Shown in pieces: positions 25,065-32,607 of a DNA stretch of 45,266 bases; within the stretch, counting starts at the first letter, position 1, and each line of letters starts with the position of its first letter. A program made the translations under genes and the position numbers. Under the pieces are notes generated by a model. That model saw only the letters and a program-made list of their open reading frames with translations, was not told the origin of the DNA and searched no databases. Source of the stretch: a virus; the IMG/VR virus record IMGVR_UViG_3300022602_002833, positions 1 through 45,266 of that record; one strand, given 5' to 3'.

Positions 25065-26237
25065 ATGATTAAAATTAATAGCTGGGACGAATTTCAACCT
25101 TTAGAGGCGCTTGTTGTGGGTAGTACCTACGATAGTTCTTTCTTTGACGGAGTCAAGAATAAAGAAATAGGCGATGTATTGAAACGTATTGTTGACGAAA
25201 CAAACGAAGATATCGACTATTTCAAAACTCAACTACAATCACATAATATCAAAATATTTCAAGCTACACCAAAAGAATTAGGATATAAAGACAGCATTTT
25301 AGATTATTGCGATGTAAATGGAAGAATTGGTTACGGTAGTGATAATCCGCTATTAACTAAGGCTAGTCTTATTCCGACAAGTCCATTGCAAGTCAGAGAT
25401 GATAGCATAGTTATGGGTAATAAGATATTGATCACTGATAAAACTTTTGAAGTAGAAGGTTATACGAAAAAGTTTATCGAATGGTTTGGTGAAGATCAAG
25501 TAGATCTTACAATCTATAACGGTAATTTTGTATTTCCACAAACAAGAGAAAATTTAGCAGAATGTCTTAAAGAACGCAATGTTGATATCAATACATTATC
25601 TGAACAAGAAATAGAAAAAATTATAAATGATTGGGTATTAGTAGGGTTTTGTAGTCCAAACTTGACACGTATCGGTAAAAAATGTCTTGTAGATCTACAC
25701 CAGACTGCGGAGATAAAAAACTTTTTAGAAAAATATTATCCAGTATTTGATTACGAAACTCTTATGCTAGGCGGACATAACGATAGTATCTTTAGTATTG
25801 TTAAACCTGGCACTGTAATATGTGGTCCTTGGATTAAAGGGCAAGAAGGAAATTTCAAAGATTGGGATATAATATATTTTAACGATCCAAGATGGGATGG
25901 AGTAAGAGGTTGGTTAGACTTGCGCAAGAAAAATAAAGGCAAGTGGTGGGTCCCCGGTGAAGAACGTAACGATGAGTTTACAAATTTTGTAGAAACGTTT
26001 TTAACTAATTGGACAGGTTATGTCGAGGAGACTATTTTTGACATTAACACTTTAGTCATCGATGATCGCCATGTTGTAATAAACAGTAATAGTCCAGAGT
26101 TAATAAAACTATTAGAAGACAAAGGTATGACTCCTATAATTTGTCCATTAAGGCATAGATTTTTCTGGGACGGCGGATGGCATTGTTGTACACTAGATGT
26201 GAGTCGCAAAGGCGGGCAAAATGACTACGGACTATGA
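25065..26237 (+). CDS. Amidinotransferase-family protein with altered catalytic triad
   Basis: 390 residues, clearly of the AGAT/StrB1 fold: an N-terminal SWDEFQPLEALVVG, LMLGGHNDSIFS with H238, and DGGWHCCTLDVSRKGG with C374. The position of the catalytic Asp in the FDAxN motif reads F-C196-S-P-N, so Asp is replaced by Cys while Asn, Arg202 and the following Gly are kept. Two insertions relative to the gene at 7108 lie at residues ~75-160 and ~275-300. It may act on a different guanidino compound or be a hydrolase or deiminase. It overlaps the next small gene by 17 bp. Confidence 0.8.
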   Translation: MIKINSWDEFQPLEALVVGSTYDSSFFDGVKNKEIGDVLKRIVDETNEDIDYFKTQLQSHNIKIFQATPKELGYKDSILDYCDVNGRIGYGSDNPLLTKASLIPTSPLQVRDDSIVMGNKILITDKTFEVEGYTKKFIEWFGEDQVDLTIYNGNFVFPQTRENLAECLKERNVDINTLSEQEIEKIINDWVLVGFCSPNLTRIGKKCLVDLHQTAEIKNFLEKYYPVFDYETLMLGGHNDSIFSIVKPGTVICGPWIKGQEGNFKDWDIIYFNDPRWDGVRGWLDLRKKNKGKWWVPGEERNDEFTNFVETFLTNWTGYVEETIFDINTLVIDDRHVVINSNSPELIKLLEDKGMTPIICPLRHRFFWDGGWHCCTLDVSRKGGQNDYGL

Positions 26238-26715
26238 ATTATACTTACAAAATTGGATTCTTAATAACTTATCAAAACCTCAGATTTGGTTAAACAATCT
26301 GCCCAGCTGTCCATTTGCACAAGGTGCTTTAATTCGCAATAAAGTTAAATTTATACGATCGCATGATTATGTGACAGATTTAGAAACTCATTTATCAAAT
26401 TGGGACGATAATTATGAAGTACTAGTAGTCGTGTGCGATGACGATATTAGTAGTGATAAATTATCAGAAGATGTTAAAAAGATTAATAGTAAATTTGTGC
26501 CACTGGGCTATGTTAGTCTTGAAGATCATGTAGACTGCGCAGAAGCTTTCAAAGATATTGTTTTTAATAATGGTAGATACAATATAATTATTTGTCAGCC
26601 TGCTAAACAATTAGAAGAAGCAACCGTTAGTCTTGAAAAGCATGGCTACTACGAACACTGGCCAAAAGAATATTATGACGAAGTGTTTTCCTGGAGGCGG
26701 CCTAGCTCTTCATAA
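26221..26715 (+). CDS. Unknown small protein with CPFA motif
   Basis: 164 residues. IWLNNLPSCPFAQGALIRNKVKF near residue 22 contains a CPFA signature that I associate with a group of small phage/bacterial proteins without known function. The rest alternates strands and helices (YEVLVVVCDDD, YNIIICQPAKQLEE), suggesting a small alpha/beta fold. Its end overlaps the convergent acetyltransferase-like gene by 43 bp, the longest tail-to-tail overlap in the island. It closes the rightward block and is translationally coupled to the amidinotransferase-like gene. Confidence 0.65.
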   Translation: MTTDYELYLQNWILNNLSKPQIWLNNLPSCPFAQGALIRNKVKFIRSHDYVTDLETHLSNWDDNYEVLVVVCDDDISSDKLSEDVKKINSKFVPLGYVSLEDHVDCAEAFKDIVFNNGRYNIIICQPAKQLEEATVSLEKHGYYEHWPKEYYDEVFSWRRPSSS

Positions 26716-27125
26716 CCGTCTAAGGTTCTTTTATATTCATCTGCTATACCTAAGTAAAGGTATTTGAAACCTAATTTTTTATACACAGCACACTCGCTTT
26801 GTAAACTTCTTATACCAATCCTCTGACTAGGATCATGATAGTTCCAAGCAAACTGTTGTGCTTCTACATTTTCCCTGTCATGCTGACGTAGGATACTAAA
26901 TGCAACTAGATTATTCTTATCGTTATCATCGTAATATCCTATGATAGTATTTTTACTGTCTGTAAATTGACTATCAAAGATAGGCATAACACTTATAAAA
27001 TTTTTATAGTCACAGTAGTCTTTATAAATCCTTTGTAACTTTTCCACAGGCGGGTCAACAAAGAAAGTGATATTCTCCATAACCTGATAATTAGTTTCAA
27101 TCAATTTTATTCTACATTGAATCAT
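26673..27125 (-). CDS. GNAT-like acetyltransferase fold protein
   Basis: 150 residues. The layout TIIGYYDDNDKNNLVAFSILRQHDRENVEAQQFAWNY has the strand-turn-strand look of a GNAT core, and SECAVYKKLGFKYLYLG resembles the end helix with the YxxxGF motif (YKKLGFKY). A clear acetyl-CoA loop is not obvious. It starts inside the stop of the 59-residue gene (ATGA) and is the last gene of the long leftward operon 34961-26673. Confidence 0.5.
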   Translation of the reverse strand: MIQCRIKLIETNYQVMENITFFVDPPVEKLQRIYKDYCDYKNFISVMPIFDSQFTDSKNTIIGYYDDNDKNNLVAFSILRQHDRENVEAQQFAWNYHDPSQRIGIRSLQSECAVYKKLGFKYLYLGIADEYKRTLDGYEELGRLQENTSS

Positions 27126-27301
27126 GCAGGATAGTCTTTCATTTTAGAAAAAAAATCTTTACCTAGCTTTGACTCTACATAACTTTTTAGCTCGGCATCT
27201 TCCTGTATAGATAACAACATTTTATAAAGTATAATATTTTGTTGTTGTATTTCCATAAATTTATCTATATAGAAAGGATCAGTAAACACTGGCTTATTCA
27301 T
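27122..27301 (-). CDS. Small protein of 59 residues
   Basis: ATG at 27301, preceded by GGTGAAAT, and a TGA at 27122 that overlaps the next gene as ATGA. The product is amphipathic and rich in Lys, Gln and aromatic residues, beginning MNKPVFTDPFYIDKFM and ending KMKDYPA. No known motif. It fills the only space between its two neighbours exactly, which supports translation. Given the radical SAM context it could be a carrier or a modified peptide, but no cleavage site or core repeat is visible. Confidence 0.6.
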   Translation of the reverse strand: MNKPVFTDPFYIDKFMEIQQQNIILYKMLLSIQEDAELKSYVESKLGKDFFSKMKDYPA

Positions 27302-27304
27302 ATT

Positions 27305-27865
27305 TCACCATAAATTAAATTGATATTTTGGAACTAGGCCGCAATTAGATCCTGCATGCCATCTACGTCTATTGTCCCATTCAAACGCATCACCTTGTTG
27401 TTTACCATAAAATACATGTTCTTCACAAACAAATACATGACCAAACGCCGGTTTACTTATATGGCAATGCCATCTCGGTCTATCTGGCAATGCTAACATT
27501 TTTTCTTCTTCATTATTAACATCCCAGTGCCATGGACTAAATTTGCCCGGATTCAATCTACTAATCCAAGCAGAATCATATTTTTCTATTTTATAAAATT
27601 CAACAAATTTATCTACTACACTTTTATCAAAATGATCTCCTGGAAAAAACATATCCCATTCGACAGTGCCACCTTCTAACGTACTTCTGTATCCTGCTTT
27701 TTTCCAAAGTGCTACAACTTCATCTAACAAGGGGATATCATCTCCTTCTTTGTGCTCAGGGCCAGAAAATGGTCCTGGGTCAGACGTGTAGTCACATCTT
27801 TCTAAATTAGCTATTACATCATCCCAATCTATAATATGACTACAGTTCCCTAAAAATTTAATCAT
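27305..27865 (-). CDS. 2OG-Fe(II) oxygenase, Asp/Asn beta-hydroxylase-like
   Basis: 186 residues. The triad is H113-x-D115 (PGKFSPWHWDV) and H170 (NRRRWHAGSN). It begins MIKFLGNCSHIIDWDDVI, nearly the same opening as the gene at 10176 (ANCSEIINWDHVI), and shares FxGDHFD/WEWD-type segments with the tandem paralogue at 27858. The last barrel strand ends at the C-terminus (YQFNLW), so this is a minimal enzyme. It overlaps the upstream paralogue by 8 bp. Confidence 0.75.
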   Translation of the reverse strand: MIKFLGNCSHIIDWDDVIANLERCDYTSDPGPFSGPEHKEGDDIPLLDEVVALWKKAGYRSTLEGGTVEWDMFFPGDHFDKSVVDKFVEFYKIEKYDSAWISRLNPGKFSPWHWDVNNEEEKMLALPDRPRWHCHISKPAFGHVFVCEEHVFYGKQQGDAFEWDNRRRWHAGSNCGLVPKYQFNLW

Positions 27866-28430
27866 TTTGTGCTCCTAAGAAATGGAACAAATAATAAGGT
27901 TCGTATCCGGCATTGGTTCCGGCATGGAAAGATTTATACGAATCCCATTTATATACATCGTGTTGATTTGCATCAAAATAAAAACAATGGTCCTCTAAGA
28001 TTAAACTCTGCCCATGTCTTGGCTTGTGTACGAAACAGAGGTACCTTACTAGTTTATCTCCATTGTCTATCCATTCTTGTTCTTTATCTTCTATATCCCA
28101 ATGATAAGGAACCATGTTACCCGGCATTACTTCGCTTATAAAAACCCTTCTAGGTTTAGCATTAACTATCTTGCTAAATTTTTCTTGAACAGAGATATCG
28201 TAATGCTCTCCTGGATAATAATCCCACCATTGTATTTTATCAAGGTCATAATTGACATCTGTCCAAGTTTTAACAATTTTCCTGTAGGATTCTAATAACG
28301 GAGTCGATTCGGATTCGGATCTATCAACAACAGTTGTAACTGTGTTATGATCACCTGTCCTTGGTATAATAGAAGAGATTATGCTATCCCAATTGATTAT
28401 AGTTTTAGTTGAAGCAATTAGGTTAGCCAC
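27858..28430 (-). CDS. 2OG-Fe(II) oxygenase, Asp/Asn beta-hydroxylase-like (GTG start)
   Basis: 190 residues from a GTG at 28430. That start is preferred because AAGGAA lies 8 nt upstream and the product then begins MANLIASTKTIINWD, matching the paralogues; the ATG at 28481 would add 17 unrelated residues inside the upstream gene. The triad is H110-x-D112 (NMVPYHWDI) and H169 (YKSFHAGTN). It is a tandem paralogue of 27305 and close to 10176 (PGEHYD or GDHFD and KWDSYKSFHAG). Confidence 0.75.
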   Translation of the reverse strand: MANLIASTKTIINWDSIISSIIPRTGDHNTVTTVVDRSESESTPLLESYRKIVKTWTDVNYDLDKIQWWDYYPGEHYDISVQEKFSKIVNAKPRRVFISEVMPGNMVPYHWDIEDKEQEWIDNGDKLVRYLCFVHKPRHGQSLILEDHCFYFDANQHDVYKWDSYKSFHAGTNAGYEPYYLFHFLGAQND

Positions 28431-29103
28431 TGAAAATTTCCTTGTAAATAAAATCCATAGATTGATCGCCCCATTTAACATGTTCTTGCATCGATCTCTT
28501 ATACATGATTTCTAAATTGTACTTATTATCTTTTATAACACCAGTTTCTTCTAGTCTGAATCTAGCAGATTCGTGTATTATACCATCCATGTATTGTGTT
28601 TCAATGTAGGGACTATCTACCGGAACACACCCATACCAATCTATAGATTTCATCACTCCATCTTTTATGTAATGGCAATGAGGGTACATAGTGAGTTTAT
28701 AAACTCCTTCTTGATATAGATCTGTCATAATATATTTAATTTGATCTTGCCAGCCATTTGGTAGTTCTCGATCAGAAAAAACTATCTCGTTGCAAGTTTC
28801 GGCCCACTCATAAAAGACATGTTTATTTTTTTGATCTATGTCTAGTATCTTAGGAGCATAGGATTTAGTTTGAAACTTCAGTACATTATAGACTTCATTC
28901 TCAAAAAACCAATCAACTACTTCGGGTGTGTATAAAGCCCGTATAGGATCTTCTAATCTTTGATATCTATTGTTAGGATCATAATTAGCACAGAAAATAT
29001 TACCTTCAGGATTAATTAGTGGTTCGTAAGTCTGCTGACTCATGCATCGTTGTCTATCGTCTGCGTCAATCTTAAACCAAGGGTTCCAGTTACTAATATC
29101 CAT
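28423..29103 (-). CDS. Degenerate kinase-like protein
   Basis: 226 residues, paralogous to the gene at 16484. Hinge-like KHVFYEWAETCNEI and catalytic-loop-like YKLTMYPHCHYIKDGVMKSIDWYG correspond to the LHP..GxLKxIDF region of kinase-like phosphotransferases. Here the loop His/Asp are replaced (MYPHCHY), whereas the metal-binding IDW Asp is retained. The N-terminal 60 residues (NPEGNIFCANYDPNNRYQR) have no glycine-rich loop. It shares TAATG with the cold-shock/hydroxylase fusion upstream. Small-molecule phosphorylation or a scaffold role are both possible. Confidence 0.55.
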   Translation of the reverse strand: MDISNWNPWFKIDADDRQRCMSQQTYEPLINPEGNIFCANYDPNNRYQRLEDPIRALYTPEVVDWFFENEVYNVLKFQTKSYAPKILDIDQKNKHVFYEWAETCNEIVFSDRELPNGWQDQIKYIMTDLYQEGVYKLTMYPHCHYIKDGVMKSIDWYGCVPVDSPYIETQYMDGIIHESARFRLEETGVIKDNKYNLEIMYKRSMQEHVKWGDQSMDFIYKEIFSG

Positions 29104-29924
29104 TAAAAATCCCTTTCAGAATAACCTACACGAGGTTGATCACTAAAGAAGCAACTAGCGATCCATTTACACCCACTAGTTATCAATTTACTTTCGTGTA
29201 TAGTTGACCAATTAGTTGCTTCATCATATCCTTGTTCAAAGTACAAAAACGATCCTTTTTTAGGAATTACATTTACATTTAATTTAGGAAAATACGTTTC
29301 TCCTCCCAAAAAATCATCGTTGAGATAAAAGATTCCTGTTCCTACTCTGTCGCCGCCATGCTTATAATAATTAATCTGTTTTGGATCGTACGGGTAATCG
29401 TGGTGAAGATCTAAGTATTGACCTTCCACATAGTTGTAGATGTCACATGCTTCAATGTGGCTAAAAGGAATCTGTGCAGTATTAAAAATAGCAGTGGCTA
29501 ACACATCATAATGATATGGATCTACACCAAGGCTTATGCCTCTGTTCTCTACCATTTCTGTAACTTGCGCAAATGACTCCTGTCTGCTTTGTTTTCCTGA
29601 ACTAGGATTCATACCTAATCTTGTATGTCGTTCTATTACTTCATCGCAAAACTTGTCCGATAATACATTATCAAATACACTAATCCTTGGAAAATCTAAA
29701 AGTCGATTTTCTATTACAGATTTAATAATACTAATATTGATAGCTTTGTATCCTCGATCAGTTTGAGTTCTTAAAAAACTTACTTGTTGTAATTCAAACA
29801 GTACCTGCGGAGTTGCCCGTACGTCCCACTTTTCGGCTAGTACCAATGCATGATCTTTATCGGCTATTATGAAACCATAATCTTTAGCATCATTAAACCA
29901 TTTAACTACTCCCGTCTCAATCAT
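29103..29924 (-). CDS. Cold-shock domain fused to prolyl-4-hydroxylase-like 2OG oxygenase
   Basis: A 273-residue two-domain protein. Residues 1-68 are a cold-shock (OB) domain: GVVKWFNDAKDYGFI at 5-19 is the RNP1 region, and RGYKAINISII at 57-67 matches the closing strand of CspA-type proteins; the RNP2 segment is weak. Residues ~78-260 are a prolyl-4-hydroxylase-type barrel with H174-x-D176 (LDLHHDYPYD), H243 (STIHESK) and K253 (GCKWIASCFF), plus FYLNDDFLGGETYF and KKGSFLYF, all typical of P4H. AAGGAG lies 6 nt before the ATG. The fusion suggests an RNA-binding hydroxylase, acting on a ribonucleoprotein or RNA-bound protein. Confidence 0.85.
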   Translation of the reverse strand: MIETGVVKWFNDAKDYGFIIADKDHALVLAEKWDVRATPQVLFELQQVSFLRTQTDRGYKAINISIIKSVIENRLLDFPRISVFDNVLSDKFCDEVIERHTRLGMNPSSGKQSRQESFAQVTEMVENRGISLGVDPYHYDVLATAIFNTAQIPFSHIEACDIYNYVEGQYLDLHHDYPYDPKQINYYKHGGDRVGTGIFYLNDDFLGGETYFPKLNVNVIPKKGSFLYFEQGYDEATNWSTIHESKLITSGCKWIASCFFSDQPRVGYSERDF

Positions 29925-30850
29925 ATCATCTCCTTACTAGCTCTAATATCGGCTCCGCATGTACACCAATCAAAATTACAAATATAAGATTTGTCTATTG
30001 AACTTTTATCTAACTGGGAATAGTGTCCTAGTGATTCTCTGGCACAGTTTCCCCAATAAACATTGCCATCCGGATGTATCATAAGACTTTCTTTTCCGGC
30101 ATGACATTCCCAATCTCTGAAACTGTTTATTCCTGTCTTCATCAACATGTCTGGATCTAGTATAGATTGTGTTCCATCGTCCCAATAGGCAATCGTGTCA
30201 GTGTCTAACATCCAAGAATGACTTTGTTCTAATTCTTTTCTTCTCTGATCTGTAAACTGCCACTTTGGTTCAGTTTTTAGGAATTCTAATTGTGCAGGCA
30301 TCCATATATGTTGATAATTAGCTCCGGCCCAATTATCAACTGGTCGCAACAAGATCAATTTTATATTATCGACCTTTTTTAATTCTTCATACCATGACAT
30401 GGCAAGATCCCAATGTTTAGGGTCCATCATTAGATAAACAAGTGTTAGAGATTTATTAGTTAGTGCATAGACTCTTTCAATATTAAATTTATGCTGACTA
30501 GGGTGAAAACACATACACCATACATCAGCTAGGTGCGCATGTTCTTGGTACCATCGTGGAGTCCTCACACCATTTGTATCTATTTTTACTTTAGCCCCGT
30601 GTTGTCGTATTACTGTCATTAAATCAGCAATCTGCGGATGTGTAGTTACTTCACCTCCTGTAAGATTGAATAACATAGGCCTATCTAAATTTTTAATAAA
30701 ATTACCAATGCTGTCTAAATCTATTTTTGGATGATTGCCGTTTTGAAATTCGGGAGGACAATATTCGCAAGAGTAAACACAATTTCTAGTCAATTGATAA
30801 GAAATGTGTATGTATTTAGGATCAGATTTTAATTTAATCAGGTTTGGCAT
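29921..30850 (-). CDS. Radical SAM/SPASM-like protein
   Basis: 309 residues from the ATG at 30850 (AGG upstream; a longer start at 30865 is possible). The motif is C24-x3-C28-x2-C31 (TRNCVYSCEYC). FNLTGGEVTTHP carries the GGE motif, KIDTNG follows, and the C-terminal cysteines read WECHAGKESLM, WGNCARESLGHY and NFDWCTCGADI, the same pattern as the gene at 24167. It is coupled to the cold-shock/hydroxylase gene (ATGA) and overlaps the sulfotransferase-like gene. Substrate unknown. Confidence 0.85.
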   Translation of the reverse strand: MPNLIKLKSDPKYIHISYQLTRNCVYSCEYCPPEFQNGNHPKIDLDSIGNFIKNLDRPMLFNLTGGEVTTHPQIADLMTVIRQHGAKVKIDTNGVRTPRWYQEHAHLADVWCMCFHPSQHKFNIERVYALTNKSLTLVYLMMDPKHWDLAMSWYEELKKVDNIKLILLRPVDNWAGANYQHIWMPAQLEFLKTEPKWQFTDQRRKELEQSHSWMLDTDTIAYWDDGTQSILDPDMLMKTGINSFRDWECHAGKESLMIHPDGNVYWGNCARESLGHYSQLDKSSIDKSYICNFDWCTCGADIRASKEMI

Positions 30851-31436
30851 TAAAATACCTATCAACTATTTTCTCTATCTCAACTTTAGCCCAATCTAAA
30901 TTTTTAATATATTTGTATTTGTCTTGGCTATTTTGATTCTCTGAGTTTCTCATCTTGTTGTTGAAATGAGATTCTGGCATAGTATCTGCTGTTATCTTAG
31001 TTGAATTTTTAGGGTACCACTTTAAGTATGCTTGTATTTCTTTTTCTATGTCTTCTAGCTCACGCTCCTCTATGGAAAATTCAAAAGGATCTTTTTCATT
31101 TCGTAAATTAAAACCAAATCTATTAGCGATACAAACAGATAAAAAACAATTTACCCAATCGGGCCTTTCTACAACAAATATATCATAGACATCATTCGCT
31201 AAAACACTTTGATACCAATCTTGTACTCTTACACTATGTTCTATATGATTTCCATGTATTTTTAATACAGCTTTAGGATCATCTATATCTCTAAATGCTT
31301 GTTTCCAACTGTCTTCACTATTGATATCTAAGTTATCTAGAGAAAATACTTCGTCTTTAATTATAGCTCTTCTGGCACAAAAGAACACAACTGTTGCCCT
31401 TGTACGCGGCATTGTATAAATCATTATAGGTTTCAT
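30834..31436 (-). CDS. Sulfotransferase-like protein
   Basis: 200 residues. TMPRTRAT at 8-15 resembles the 5'-phosphosulfate-binding loop of PAPS-dependent sulfotransferases, and VVERPDWVNCFLS with R91 and S100 resembles the 3'-phosphate-binding segment. It is shorter than typical cytosolic enzymes. It lies two genes from an APS-kinase-domain protein that could supply PAPS, which strengthens the reading. The sulfate acceptor is unknown. It is coupled by ATGA to the 119-residue gene. Confidence 0.65.
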   Translation of the reverse strand: MKPIMIYTMPRTRATVVFFCARRAIIKDEVFSLDNLDINSEDSWKQAFRDIDDPKAVLKIHGNHIEHSVRVQDWYQSVLANDVYDIFVVERPDWVNCFLSVCIANRFGFNLRNEKDPFEFSIEERELEDIEKEIQAYLKWYPKNSTKITADTMPESHFNNKMRNSENQNSQDKYKYIKNLDWAKVEIEKIVDRYFNAKPD

Positions 31437-31792
31437 AATTCAGTTATAGTCGGACCATCTTTAATCCAACCCCTTTGTAAAAATTCATTTTCTATTTCCG
31501 ACCAATATGCATTATTGAAAAAAATATCTATAAAATTTTCTATATTGCTGTACCCGTCAAAAGCAATATTAATGACATTAGATACTAAATTTTGCTGATT
31601 AATAGGTATTGGATGATTGTAGATGTCATGGTCAATGCAACACTGTCTCTCCCAGATTGCACAATCATAGCCAAAGTCTGGATGTAACTTCTGATTTAGA
31701 CTATTCTCCATAGATTGCAATAAATCACCTATATGTTCCGCTATCCCGTCGCTCTTAACAAATTTTATAAGGCACCTATGAGTCTGTATCAT
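31433..31792 (-). CDS. Small protein of unknown function
   Basis: 119 residues, mostly helical, with four cysteines (CLIKF, YDCAIW, QCCIDH) and an acidic tail (NEFLQRGWIKDGPTITEL). No recognised motif. It is wedged between the APS-kinase fusion and the sulfotransferase-like gene with 4-bp overlaps on both sides, so it is surely translated with them and may be a partner protein. Confidence 0.6.
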   Translation of the reverse strand: MIQTHRCLIKFVKSDGIAEHIGDLLQSMENSLNQKLHPDFGYDCAIWERQCCIDHDIYNHPIPINQQNLVSNVINIAFDGYSNIENFIDIFFNNAYWSEIENEFLQRGWIKDGPTITEL

Positions 31793-32607
31793 TTTAATCC
31801 TAACTCCTTGCGTATTTTTGTAGCACTAATGTCAGTTACCGATTGATCAAAAGTTTCTTCCCCGGCTGTGTATCCTACGCCTCTTCCCCAACCAATATGA
31901 ACTATATTAGGAACAACTTGTATTTCATATTGTCCTTGGTACAATGGATCCAAATCACGTTTAATAAAACTCTTAACTTGTTCTATGGCAAATGGATTTG
32001 ATCCTTGCCAACCTTGTACATCACGTACTTGAATAATTACTTGACCTGTCTTGGCTAGCAAACGTTCAAATAAAGTCCTATGCCCATTATGCCAAGGTTG
32101 CCAACGACCTAGCATCTGTACAGTTTCTTTCTTCCAATCAAATACAGGACGTCTGCGATTATCAATAATGTGCTCGGCAATAAAGTCAGCCCATTTTTCT
32201 GCATCTTGTTCTGTAATACGGAAGTCATAATACTCTGGCTCTTGAAACATAGCATTAGTATCTGCGTATCTACCTTCACGAATAGTGTCTACCCAGATAG
32301 TCCAATCTGCTTTGAAGTTATTTCGCATCTCCACTATAGGAGCAACAAAGTCGCAGATAACATATTCTGTTCCTGCTTCTATACTAAATTGAAACATACG
32401 CAGACTTTGACGAATACGCCCTTCTTTACTAAAGTCCCAATCGTTATACTTACGGCGTACATCGTCTGCATTGAACCAAGTTACTTTAGGGAATATTGGT
32501 TCAAGTTCTGCGTTAGTTACTCTTTCTTCTAAACGATTTTTTAATGCTTCTGCTAGAATAGTTTTACCTGCACCAGGTAGCCCCATAATTAAAATTCGTT
32601 GTGTCAT
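31789..32607 (-). CDS. APS-kinase-like P-loop kinase fused to HxGH nucleotidyltransferase
   Basis: A 272-residue bifunctional protein from the ATG at 32607 (GGAAAAAAATA upstream, TAATG with the previous stop). Residues 1-150 are a P-loop kinase with GLPGAGKT at 9-16, WFNADDVRRKYNDWDF and VICDFVAP, in the order of adenylylsulfate kinases. Residues 165-270 are a nucleotidyltransferase with GRWQPWHNGH (HxGH at 173-176) and the closing ISATKIR at 260-266, most like NMN adenylyl- or cytidylyltransferases. Animal PAPS synthase has the same order, but its sulfurylase domain is much larger. Roles in PAPS supply or in NAD metabolism are both possible. Confidence 0.8.
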   Translation of the reverse strand: MTQRILIMGLPGAGKTILAEALKNRLEERVTNAELEPIFPKVTWFNADDVRRKYNDWDFSKEGRIRQSLRMFQFSIEAGTEYVICDFVAPIVEMRNNFKADWTIWVDTIREGRYADTNAMFQEPEYYDFRITEQDAEKWADFIAEHIIDNRRRPVFDWKKETVQMLGRWQPWHNGHRTLFERLLAKTGQVIIQVRDVQGWQGSNPFAIEQVKSFIKRDLDPLYQGQYEIQVVPNIVHIGWGRGVGYTAGEETFDQSVTDISATKIRKELGLK

